From Shewanella psychrophila (GTDB taxonomy: Bacteria > Pseudomonadota > Gammaproteobacteria > Enterobacterales > Shewanellaceae): a stretch of DNA of 64,000 nucleotides. The notes beneath the pieces were generated by a model. The model was not told the origin of the DNA and did no database searches. It saw only the letters and a list, made by a program, of their open reading frames with translations. This document shows positions 27,571-35,210 of this stretch, one piece after another (position 1 is the stretch's first letter; every line of letters begins with the position of its first letter). A program made the position numbers and the translations under genes. The DNA lies in the NCBI RefSeq assembly GCF_002005305.1, contig NZ_CP014782.1:620001-684000 (forward strand), written 5' to 3'.

Positions 27571-29340
27571 TCAGCTAAAAAACTTCAATTTTCGGAGCAA
27601 CTTCTCAAAAAATGTACTTTCTTCGTCGGAATAGCCCGCTAAATTTGCCAATCGACCCTGAACTAGACCATAGAGTGAATCTTCTGGAAAATCATTATTT
27701 TCATCGGCAACGCCGGCCGTCATCTTCATCAGAAGCTCGACGGCTTCATCGATATGATCGATTTGGTAAAGGCTAAACTTCTTGTCTTCAATCGCCGCAA
27801 CGAGATTCGCAGAGAGATTGAGCTGTTGGGTGTTAGCTCTTGGGATGATAACCCCTTGGTTACCTGTTAGTCCTCGACGTTCACATAAGTTAAAGAAGCC
27901 TTCAATTTTCTCATTGACGCCTCCTATGGCTTGTACTTTTCCGAATTGGTCTATGGCACCAGTTGCCGCAATACTTTGACTGATTGGCTTCTCAGTAATT
28001 GCAGAAATCAAACTACAGTATTCAGCAAGAGACGCGCTGTCTCCATCGATTTCTTGATAGGATTGCTCGAACACTATGTTGGCATTTAAGTGTAGTGGGG
28101 CATCTTTACCGAAGATTCGATATAGGCAAGATGATAAGATCATCATCCCCTTAGCATGAATATTTCCTCCCAGTTCTGACTTTCTTTCGATGTCGGCAAC
28201 TTCCCCATCGCCATAATGAACCGAAGCGGTAATGCGTGCTGGCTCTCCGTAACTGTACTCAACAGTTTCGAGTACCGTTAATCCATTAATTTGACCAACT
28301 CTCTCACCTTCTGTCGGTAAATTTATAAACTTGTCATCGAAGTTTTGTGCCGATAGTGTCTCAGAGGCGTTATGGCGAAGCTGATAACGCGTCAAGGCGT
28401 AGGCTATATCTTTAGCCGAAATTTCAGAAACACCACTGTATGCGTGAGCCTGGGACAACAGTTGCCCCACTTGAGATGATAACAAGGTTAGGCGTCGCTG
28501 ATGGTCGGCTAATCGTGCACTGTAGTTAAATAATGGTGCTAAGGCTGAATGAGACAGAGACACTTGATTGAGCGCCGCAATAGAAACGAGCCAGTTTCCA
28601 TAATCCTTTTCGCTATAACTGGTTAAATCCAGTTCATAGCTCATCTCGCCCAGAAGAGGAAAGTGAAGAGAAAACTGGCTTTCCTCTATCCAACAGACAC
28701 TGTACTGGGTACTCGTGCCGACAAGTACAATCTTACAATTAAGCGGTACAAGTGGAAGTTGAGAATGAATTTGATAGCTCTTAGATGACAAAATATTGAG
28801 TAACAGATCCCATAAGCCTTCTCGTTTCCACAGGGAGTCAGCACAGATAAAGAGGGTATGGCACTGGGCCAATGCACCTGCTTGATATTGGAGCTTATCG
28901 AGGTTAGCGGTATTAATGGGATGAACACTCGAACTCAATAGTCGACCAACCAGATCGGTACGCTTAATATTGCCCGATAGATAAGAGTAACCTTGGTTTT
29001 TATGGCTCAAGATGAGTGGTTCGCGCTTTTCATTCAGCACTAAATCTTGTTCATCTACCCACTGAAAATGAGTGGTGTTGTTATCATTTGAACCAATGAG
29101 TAGCTGAGAAGCCTTATCACCTTGTTGGCTAGCTAGTGCGTCAATGAAGGCTTTCCTATCTATACCTGCAAAATCTGCGAGATACATATGCTGGTGAGCC
29201 GTTTTAGTCAAAAGTGTGAAAGCGTCAACGACTCTCTCTTGGCCTAATAGCAGGCTTTTCTTTTCGTTTTTTAGTGTTGAGAGTGCAGGAAGGTTATGCT
29301 TAGGCGTTAATGATGACAATGGAATGACGTTTGGATTCAT
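27571..29340 (-). CDS. ycbZ: Lon-family protease YcbZ-type with degenerate ATPase domain
   Basis: The 589-residue protein matches the E. coli YcbZ/LonH type, next to fabA as there. The C-terminal Lon protease domain shows the Ser of the dyad in DGDSASLAEYCSLI (about residue 450) and the Lys in GGVNEKIEGFF (about residue 493). The N-terminal region (1-300) lines up with an AAA module, but no canonical Walker A (GxxxxGKS) is visible: the corresponding segment reads LADFAGIDRKAF. ATP dependence is therefore doubtful. Cytoplasmic, with no signal peptide. It lies 68 bp upstream of fabA on the same strand and could be cotranscribed with it. Confidence 0.88.
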   Translation of the reverse strand: MNPNVIPLSSLTPKHNLPALSTLKNEKKSLLLGQERVVDAFTLLTKTAHQHMYLADFAGIDRKAFIDALASQQGDKASQLLIGSNDNNTTHFQWVDEQDLVLNEKREPLILSHKNQGYSYLSGNIKRTDLVGRLLSSSVHPINTANLDKLQYQAGALAQCHTLFICADSLWKREGLWDLLLNILSSKSYQIHSQLPLVPLNCKIVLVGTSTQYSVCWIEESQFSLHFPLLGEMSYELDLTSYSEKDYGNWLVSIAALNQVSLSHSALAPLFNYSARLADHQRRLTLLSSQVGQLLSQAHAYSGVSEISAKDIAYALTRYQLRHNASETLSAQNFDDKFINLPTEGERVGQINGLTVLETVEYSYGEPARITASVHYGDGEVADIERKSELGGNIHAKGMMILSSCLYRIFGKDAPLHLNANIVFEQSYQEIDGDSASLAEYCSLISAITEKPISQSIAATGAIDQFGKVQAIGGVNEKIEGFFNLCERRGLTGNQGVIIPRANTQQLNLSANLVAAIEDKKFSLYQIDHIDEAVELLMKMTAGVADENNDFPEDSLYGLVQGRLANLAGYSDEESTFFEKLLRKLKFFS

Positions 29341-29583
29341 AGAAACATTAGCTACTTAAAAATAGAAATCAGAATTGTGATTAATGATATGTTAGCACAT
29401 CAAGCTTACAGCCCATATTCTAATTGAGACTTTGATTCTTGATTTTGAGAGTAATTACAATATTAGAGCGCGAGCAGGTATGGACGAGTTTGTTTGAGTT
29501 TAAGCCAAGTATTGGGCTTGTTGTATATTTTTACAAAATGTTGAGTGTTACATCGCCACTTAACCACAATCTTTAAAAAAAGA

Positions 29584-29611
29584 GTTTACTTCGATCTTAG
29601 ATACTTATAAT
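29584..29611 (+). promoter_or_regulatory. Promoter of tRNA-Ser
   Basis: A consensus -10 hexamer TATAAT (29606-29611) lies 13 bp before the mature tRNA 5' end and is followed by a GC-containing discriminator. The -35 element is weak (GTTTAC at 29584, 16-bp spacing). Confidence 0.55.
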
Positions 29612-29624
29612 ATTCGCAGCGTTC

Positions 29625-29715
29625 GGAGAGATGGCAGAGTGGTCGAATGCACCGGTCTTGAAAACCGGCATGGGTTTATAGCCCATCTAGGGTTCAAATC
29701 CCTATCTCTCCGCCA
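29625..29715 (+). tRNA. tRNA-Ser (UGA)
   Basis: A 91-nt class II tRNA. The acceptor stem GGAGAGA pairs with TCTCTCC, with discriminator G and encoded CCA (29713-29715). The anticodon stem CCGGT/ACCGG encloses the loop CTTGAAA, giving anticodon TGA (29659-29661). The long variable arm and the T-loop GGTTCAAATCC are typical of serine tRNA. A terminator hairpin follows 13 bp downstream. Confidence 0.97.
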
Positions 29716-29728
29716 CATTCAAGAAAAA

Positions 29729-29755
29729 AGGCTACTCGAAAGAGTAGCCTTTTTT
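29729..29755 (+). terminator. Terminator of tRNA-Ser
   Basis: AGGCTACTC, a GAAA loop and GAGTAGCCT are followed by TTTTT. Confidence 0.9.
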
Positions 29756-30193
29756 CGTTTTAGATGATGATAGGAATGTGAGCCCTTGGTTCCTCTTGTT
29801 TAAAGTTAGCTATCTCTGTGCCACATTAAGAAAAGCCCTTAACATTAGATGAGTCTCTAGTCTCTTCTATAACAAGCGTAGGACTTTTACTTTCGTCTGA
29901 AGGTCAGCTCTATCCAACCTATGACGACTCGTTTTCTTCCCTGGTTTTCTAGATAGCAAGAGTCCAAACACTCGACCATCGAGATAACAGTAACAGGGTT
30001 GAGATCTGCTTTAATAAGATAAACAAATACAATAGCTTGATTATTATCTACTCAATGTAAGGGCTTACCTGGGGTTTATCACCTAGTATATTAAAAAACG
30101 AGCTTTATTATTGATGGTTTATGGGCTAAATTAGCTTTAAATAAGAAGTAGAATCAGGCAAGGTTCTTCACGTTAGCCCTAAGGTAATTTGAA
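29756..30193. other. Intergenic region between tRNA-Ser and uvrY
   Basis: Apart from the tRNA-Ser 3' remnant I see no gene in these 438 bp. The AT-rich part from 30010 to 30170 probably contains the uvrY promoter. Confidence 0.5.
29811..29834 (+). repeat. Decayed copy of tRNA-Ser 3' end
   Basis: TATCTCTGTGCCACATTAAG and the following AAAA match the tRNA-Ser 3' end and flank (29703-29727) apart from two substitutions and one deletion. It includes the CCA and the adjacent flank ACATT. Confidence 0.6.
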
Positions 30194-30838
30194 TTGATTT
30201 CTGTATATTTAGTCGATGATCATGAACTAGTCCGTACCGGAATTCGCCGTATTCTTGAAGACGAACGTGGCATTAAAGTCGTGGGTGAGGCGGGTGACGG
30301 TGAAACTGCGGTTCAATGGAGCCGAAGTAATGAAGCTGATGTTATTCTGATGGACATGAACATGCCCGGGATCGGTGGCTTAGAAGCGACGCGTAAGATT
30401 TTACGTTATCAGTCCCATGCAAAAATTATTGTACTAACAATACAAACAGAAGACCCCTTTCCAACTAAAGTGATGCAGGCAGGCGCGTCAGGCTACCTTA
30501 CCAAAGGTGCGACACCACCAGAGGTGTTGCAAGCGATTAGACAAGTGGCACACGGGCAAAGATACCTTTCTCCGGAAATCGCCCAACAGATGGCACTCAG
30601 TCAGTTTAATTCCAATGAGGACAACCCATTTCAATCACTCTCAGAGCGTGAGTTACAGATCATGATGATGATCACCAATGGCGAAAAGGTCAGTGAGATT
30701 TCTGAACAGCTAAATTTGAGTCCTAAGACGGTAAATAGCTATCGCTATCGTTTATTCGCTAAGTTGGGGATCAATGGTGATGTTGAGCTGACGCGCCTTG
30801 CGATCCGTTATAAAATGCTAGACACAGGACAATTTTAG
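30194..30838 (+). CDS. uvrY: Response regulator UvrY/GacA/VarA (LuxR family)
   Basis: UvrY is the regulator of the BarA/UvrY (GacS/GacA) two-component system, which activates Csr-type small RNAs. The 214-residue protein has a receiver domain with acidic residues D8-D9, phospho-acceptor D54 (LMDMNMPG) and K104 (GYLTKG). A C-terminal LuxR helix-turn-helix follows (about 148-205, LSERELQIMMMI, NLSPKTVNSYRYRLFAKL). The start is TTG at 30194, with AAGG 10 nt upstream and an N-terminus MISVYLVDDHELVR that matches E. coli UvrY. uvrC follows 113 bp downstream, as in E. coli. Confidence 0.96.
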   Translation: MISVYLVDDHELVRTGIRRILEDERGIKVVGEAGDGETAVQWSRSNEADVILMDMNMPGIGGLEATRKILRYQSHAKIIVLTIQTEDPFPTKVMQAGASGYLTKGATPPEVLQAIRQVAHGQRYLSPEIAQQMALSQFNSNEDNPFQSLSERELQIMMMITNGEKVSEISEQLNLSPKTVNSYRYRLFAKLGINGDVELTRLAIRYKMLDTGQF

Positions 30839-30951
30839 CCTAGAATCTCAGCTATTTAGAATGATTAAGATCATAAATAGTGCGTACCCCTCATAGTCAT
30901 GAGCCAAAACTGTCCGATCCATTAGCGTAAACAACTTTAGTCATTCTATCT

Positions 30952-32781
30952 ATGCCAGCTCAGTTTGATTCAGTACTCTTTCTAAAAAATGTATCCTCAT
31001 CGCCGGGTGTTTATCGCATGTATGACGCAGATAATGTCGTCATCTATGTGGGTAAGGCCAAAGATCTTAAGAAGCGCTTAAGCTCTTATTTTCGTAAAAA
31101 TCTTGGTAATGTAAAAACTCAAGCCTTGGTTTCTCATATCGCGAATATCGATGTGACAGTGACCCATAGTGAGACTGATGCACTGATCCTCGAAAATGAT
31201 TATATCAAGCAGTATATGCCCAGATATAACGTGTTACTTCGTGATGATAAATCTTACCCGTATATATTACTGAGTCATCACAAACACCCAAGGCTTGCCT
31301 ATCATCGTGGCCCTAAGAGAGATAAGGGGACCTATTTTGGTCCATATCCAAATGGTGGGGCTGTCAGAGAAAGCTTGCATCTGATGCAAAAAATATTTCC
31401 TATCAGACAGTGTGATGATCTTTACTATAAATCGCGTTCTCGTCCTTGTTTACAATATCAAATTGGTCGTTGTAGTGCCCCTTGTGTAGATAAAGTCACT
31501 AGTGAGGAGTATGAAACCCAAGTCAAATTGGCAAGCTTATTTCTTAAGGGCAAGAATAAACAGGTGATGATTGAACTGGTGTCGAAAATGGAGGCTTGTG
31601 CACAATCCCTTGACTATGAGAAGGCGGCCAGCTATCGAGATCAAATCTCCGCATTACGGAGAGTGGCTGAGCAGCAGGAAGTGTCCAATACTTCAGGTGA
31701 TATGGATGTGATAGGTGCTCATTACGCATCGGGTGTGGCTTGTTTTCATCTGCTCTTTATTCGTAATGGTAAAATTTTTGGCAGCCGAAGTTATTACCCA
31801 AGTGTCCCCGCACAAACCGATATCGATGAAGTATTGAGTGCGTTTATGATCCAATTTTACCTCAATGGCGATAGTCAGAGGACGTTGCCAAAAGAGATCT
31901 TATTGAGTCAGAGTTTCGATGACTTACCTCAATTAGAAGAGGCCATACAAACGGCACTGGATAAAAAGGTTGAGATTAAAACGAATGTACGTAGTGAAAG
32001 AGCTAATTTTTTACGCTTGGCTGTGACGAATGCTACCAACGCTGTGAATACCCGGCTATCTCACAAGAATACCGTCGAACAGCGCTTCTTGCTATTAGAA
32101 GAAGCCCTGGAAATGACCACGCGGATACAGAGGATGGAATGTTTCGATATTAGCCACACTATGGGGGAGAGTACAGTTGCTTCCTGTGTTGTTTTTAATC
32201 GCGAAGGGCCTAATAAGGCTGACTACCGTCGTTATAACATTAATGGTATTACGCCGGGTGATGATTATGCAGCCATGAAGCAGGCAATAACAAGGCGGTT
32301 TAATAACATCGATAAAACCGGCAAGATCCCAGATATTTTATTTATCGACGGCGGCCTGGGGCAGCTTCGAATTGCGCAAAAGATTGTAGATGAAAAATTT
32401 GCCAATATTGATATCGCTCCTATGCTTATCGGGATCGCTAAAGGAGAGGGGAGAAAACCGGGCCTAGAAACCTTAATCTATGGCGAAAATGAACAGTCTT
32501 TCTCTATCTCTGCAGACTCAGGTGCTTTGCACTTGATACAGCACATTCGTGATGAGTCTCACCGTTTTGCCATAACTGGTCATAGAAATAAGCGACAGAA
32601 GACACGCAATACTTCCACATTAGAATCCATTGCCGGTGTTGGACCAAAACGGCGCAAGGCCTTGTTGCAGTTTTTAGGTGGGATTCAGGAAGTGAAAGGA
32701 GCGAGTGTGACTGAATTAGCGAAAGTGCCTGGAATAAGCTTAGAGATGGCACAAACAATCCATGATTCATTGAAAGGCTAA
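30952..32781 (+). CDS. uvrC: Excinuclease ABC subunit C
   Basis: UvrC makes both incisions in nucleotide excision repair. The 609 residues equal the usual length (610 in E. coli). An N-terminal GIY-YIG nuclease (GVYRMYDADNVVIYVGKAKDLKKRL) makes the 3' cut. A zinc-type Cys-rich segment, a UVR motif (about 205-240, SLDYEKAASYRDQI), the RNase H-like 5' nuclease (ECFDISHTMGE, DGGLGQL) and C-terminal helix-hairpin-helix motifs (SIAGVGPKRRKALL) follow. A second, decayed copy of its last codons lies about 1 kb downstream, next to pgsA. Confidence 0.97.
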   Translation: MPAQFDSVLFLKNVSSSPGVYRMYDADNVVIYVGKAKDLKKRLSSYFRKNLGNVKTQALVSHIANIDVTVTHSETDALILENDYIKQYMPRYNVLLRDDKSYPYILLSHHKHPRLAYHRGPKRDKGTYFGPYPNGGAVRESLHLMQKIFPIRQCDDLYYKSRSRPCLQYQIGRCSAPCVDKVTSEEYETQVKLASLFLKGKNKQVMIELVSKMEACAQSLDYEKAASYRDQISALRRVAEQQEVSNTSGDMDVIGAHYASGVACFHLLFIRNGKIFGSRSYYPSVPAQTDIDEVLSAFMIQFYLNGDSQRTLPKEILLSQSFDDLPQLEEAIQTALDKKVEIKTNVRSERANFLRLAVTNATNAVNTRLSHKNTVEQRFLLLEEALEMTTRIQRMECFDISHTMGESTVASCVVFNREGPNKADYRRYNINGITPGDDYAAMKQAITRRFNNIDKTGKIPDILFIDGGLGQLRIAQKIVDEKFANIDIAPMLIGIAKGEGRKPGLETLIYGENEQSFSISADSGALHLIQHIRDESHRFAITGHRNKRQKTRNTSTLESIAGVGPKRRKALLQFLGGIQEVKGASVTELAKVPGISLEMAQTIHDSLKG

Positions 32782-33043
32782 GTGCTATGCACAATATAAG
32801 TTGTGCCATTGATTGCAATCGGATTAAACCTGTCTGATTGGCTAAGAACGGCCATTTTGCCTTCTTGCTAGATTTTCTAGGTTGCTTCCTTCAAATCCCC
32901 ATTCAATTTCATCGATAATCGCCAGCACCAGGCACAACATCTAATTATGTCTGGTTCTAGATCACATTTTTAAAATTCCAATAACCGTTAAGTCAACCTT
33001 GCATAGACTGCTAGCAACTTCAACATCTTAGACTCAACGGGCA

Positions 33044-33589
33044 ATGGCTCTGGTTTTATCCCACTGTATTCGATGCGTTTGTATAAACGATTTTTTACGA
33101 GGGGATATTGATTTTTTAGTTGGAAGTTATACTGGTCTTCCCAATAATATCCATCAAGCTCATTTAATTGATATATCTCACTCCGCTTATGTTAGAAAAG
33201 AGCACCCTCTAGTTAAATTAAATACAGCAGTAACTATAGAGGAACTGAATGAGTATCAAATAATTGAATTAGAAACTCATGAAAATGCCGATTTTACTCT
33301 ACGTACGAAAAACATAGTAAGACCCTCACTCAAACTTTCTAAGTATGAAAAAATCGCACCTATCCTTAAAGAGTCTAGTGCTATTTGCTTTCTACCCGAT
33401 AACCTTTTAAACACGTCTGATCTCGTTAGCTTGAATATTGCATTTCCCAAACTAATGGTTAACTGCCGCATCTATTGGCATGAATTAATGAATGGTGATT
33501 TGTTCCATAACTATTTGAAAGGTGTGTTAATTAATATAAATTGCAAAGCAAGAACGGAAAGTTTGGGTGAACAAATACCATCAGGCTAG
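33044..33589 (+). pseudogene. LysR-type regulator fragment (substrate-binding part only)
   Basis: Residues from about 18 (FLRGDIDFLVGSYTGLP) onward resemble a LysR effector-binding domain, including the common R-x-E-HPL segment (VRKEHPLVKL). The helix-turn-helix and the first part of the effector domain (normally about 150 residues) are missing, and none is visible upstream. Another frame just before (33044-33110) carries GFIPLYSMRLYKRFF-like sequence, which suggests a frameshift or deletion at the junction. No ribosome site is evident. The fragment lies between intact uvrC and a decayed second uvrC tail, so it probably arrived by insertion. It could still be an expressed short protein, but regulation by DNA binding is unlikely. 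Confidence 0.7.
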
Positions 33590-33703
33590 GCTTAGTGGAC
33601 CTATTACTAGACCTCTTTTTCGTCGTCGCCCCCCTGATGTTAGTTGTTTTGTACTCGATACATGTTCCATGTTTTGTCTGTTTTATGTGTTACCGAGCAA
33701 CTG

Positions 33704-33790
33704 GGGGCACTGAAAGTGGCAGAAATTGAAAAAGTGCTACAGATTAGCCTAGAAATGGCACAAACAATACATGATTCATTGCGAGGCTAG
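33704..33790 (+). pseudogene. Decayed duplicate of the uvrC 3' end
   Basis: The frame reads GALKVAEIEKVLQISLEMAQ then TIHDSLRG and stop, matching the UvrC C-terminus GASVTELAKVPGISLEMAQ then TIHDSLKG. At DNA level 33755-33781 matches 32746-32772 in 26 of 27 bases. The remnant lies 47 bp before pgsA, where the native uvrC end would be expected from the usual uvrC-pgsA adjacency. Confidence 0.85.
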
Positions 33791-33837
33791 CTAAATTAAG
33801 GCAAGATTGGCGCTGCTTTTAAACTATTGGTTTTCTC

Positions 33838-34395
33838 ATGCCGTTTAACATACCTATAGCTTTAACTTTGTTTAGATTATTTTTGTTACCTGTGTTTATC
33901 GTGGTTTTTTACCTTCCTTACTCCTGGGCGCCTTTTGCTGCCGCCTTTATTTTCTGGTTAGCTGCTGTCACCGATGCATTAGATGGCTATGCCGCCCGAA
34001 AATTGAAGCAGTCTACTCGATTTGGTGCTTTTTTGGACCCCGTTGCTGATAAGATCATGGTAACCACTGCACTCGTGCTGCTCGTAGCCGATTTCAATAA
34101 TATTTGGCTTACTTTACCCGCACTATTTATGATTGGTCGCGAGATCGTTATCTCGGCACTGCGTGAATGGATGGCAGAGATAGGCAAAAGAGGGGCGGTT
34201 GCAGTGTCTTGGATCGGTAAATACAAGACGGCAGCACAGATGGTAGCCATTACAGGTCTTATCTGGCATCCCAACGACTTTCTTACTTATACCGCTTATG
34301 CACTCTTTTATGTCGCTGCAGTCCTCACCTTTTGGTCAATGATGAATTATATCTTAGCCGCTTGGGGGGATTTAACGGCGGAATCGGATAATTAA
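33838..34395 (+). CDS. pgsA: CDP-diacylglycerol-glycerol-3-phosphate 3-phosphatidyltransferase
   Basis: PgsA makes phosphatidylglycerol phosphate, the committed step to the acidic phospholipids phosphatidylglycerol and cardiolipin. The 185-residue inner-membrane protein has about six hydrophobic segments. It carries the CDP-alcohol phosphotransferase motif D-x2-DG-x2-AR-x8-G-x3-D-x3-D, seen as DALDGYAARK then RFGAFLDPVADK (about residues 48-71). All acidic residues are present. E. coli PgsA is 182 residues. It is followed by the tRNA-Gly/Cys/Leu cluster, as in E. coli. Confidence 0.97.
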   Translation: MPFNIPIALTLFRLFLLPVFIVVFYLPYSWAPFAAAFIFWLAAVTDALDGYAARKLKQSTRFGAFLDPVADKIMVTTALVLLVADFNNIWLTLPALFMIGREIVISALREWMAEIGKRGAVAVSWIGKYKTAAQMVAITGLIWHPNDFLTYTAYALFYVAAVLTFWSMMNYILAAWGDLTAESDN

Positions 34396-34448
34396 AATGC
34401 AATGAGACTATTTAGTGTCCAAGCAGTCATTTATCGGTAAATATGCGA

Positions 34449-34476
34449 TTGACTCTTGGTGCTAAATCGGTAGAAT
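34449..34476 (+). promoter_or_regulatory. Promoter of the tRNA Gly-Cys-Leu cluster
   Basis: TTGACT (34449-34454) and TAGAAT (34471-34476) are spaced by 16 bp and followed by the GC-containing GCCATTCCGC. This resembles a strong sigma-70, stable-RNA type promoter 67 bp before tRNA-Gly. Confidence 0.65.
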
Positions 34477-34542
34477 GCCATTCCGCAGTCAGGGGAAAGC
34501 TTCTTAAGAAAGAACTTGCTGCAAGTAAGATTATTGATGTAA

Positions 34543-34618
34543 GCGACATTAGCTCAGTTGGTAGAGCGATACCTTGCCAAGGTATAGGTCATCGGTTCGA
34601 ACCCGATATGTCGCTCCA
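34543..34618 (+). tRNA. tRNA-Gly (GCC)
   Basis: A 76-nt tRNA. Acceptor GCGACAT pairs with ATGTCGC, with discriminator T and encoded CCA. Anticodon stem ATACC/GGTAT encloses TTGCCAA, giving anticodon GCC (34576-34578). The T-loop GGTTCGAACC is canonical. Confidence 0.97.
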
Positions 34619-34654
34619 ATCTTACAGATTATCAGAATAAGATGTGAAACTTTA

Positions 34655-34682
34655 CCAAGGTATAGGTCACAGGTTCGAACCT
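34655..34682 (+). repeat. Decayed partial copy of tRNA-Gly
   Basis: CCAAGGTATAGGTCA (34655-34669) is identical to the tRNA-Gly anticodon-arm and variable region (34577-34591) and is followed by the T-arm sequence GGTTCGAACC. The acceptor part is lost, so this cannot be a working tRNA. Confidence 0.8.
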
Positions 34683-34724
34683 ATCTTTATAAGAAAGGCC
34701 GCTTCAGTATTACTGGTAAAAATT

Positions 34725-34798
34725 GGCGCGATGGCAGAATGGCTATGCTGCGGATTGCAAATCCGTCGATCTCGGTTCGACTCCGGGTCGCGCCTCCA
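34725..34798 (+). tRNA. tRNA-Cys (GCA)
   Basis: A 74-nt tRNA. Acceptor GGCGCGA pairs with TCGCGCC, with discriminator T and encoded CCA. The anticodon region CGGATTGCAAATCCG gives GCA. The T-arm contains GGTTCGACTCC. It closely resembles E. coli cysT and occupies the same place in the cluster. Confidence 0.97.
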
Positions 34799-34901
34799 TA
34801 TTTAGATTGTGATGAGTGTCAACTCTTGAAGGTTATAAACTAGCTATCGAGAGACACAGTATTAACTACCGATAATACGTATCATCAAAGTCAACGAGTT
34901 T

Positions 34902-34987
34902 GCCCGAGTGGTGGAATCGGTAGACACAAGGGATTTAAAATCCCTCGCTTAATAGGCGTGCCGGTTCAAGTCCGGCCTCGGGTACCA
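34902..34987 (+). tRNA. tRNA-Leu (UAA)
   Basis: An 86-nt class II tRNA. Acceptor GCCCGAG pairs with CTCGGGT, with discriminator A and encoded CCA. The anticodon stem-loop GGGATTTAAAATCCC gives anticodon TAA. The long variable arm and the T-loop GGTTCAAGTCC are typical of leucine tRNA. It corresponds to E. coli leuZ. Confidence 0.97.
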
Positions 34988-34993
34988 TCATTT

Positions 34994-35021
34994 AAGCCCT
35001 GACATTAGTCGGGGCTTTTTT
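34994..35021 (+). terminator. Terminator of the tRNA cluster
   Basis: AAGCCCTGAC, an ATTA loop and GTCGGGGCTT (one G-U pair) are followed by further T residues, 6 bp after tRNA-Leu. Confidence 0.88.
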
Positions 35022-35043
35022 GTATCTAGATATCCAGAAACAG

Positions 35044-35136
35044 GTTTAAAATCCCTCGCTACGCTTCTCTTGATAAGAGCGGGTACGTACCGGTTAAGCT
35101 CTCTACTTCTAAGATTGGCCTCGGATACCATCATTT
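35044..35136 (+). repeat. Decayed partial copy of tRNA-Leu
   Basis: TTTAAAATCCCTCGCT near the left end is identical to the tRNA-Leu anticodon region. GGCCTCGGATACCATCATTT (35117-35136) matches the tRNA 3' end and flank in 19 of 20 positions. The middle has diverged and gained bases. Confidence 0.75.
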
Positions 35137-35210
35137 TTTTGAGGGTTGGCAAAACCTTTACCTCATATAAGAATAAAACTAGTTTCAGGAGTATTTTTAG
35201 GTTTAGGCAC

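Noticed and set aside
34574..34843. Open frame running across tRNA-Gly and tRNA-Cys
   Set aside because: It overlaps two clear tRNA genes and encodes no recognisable protein.
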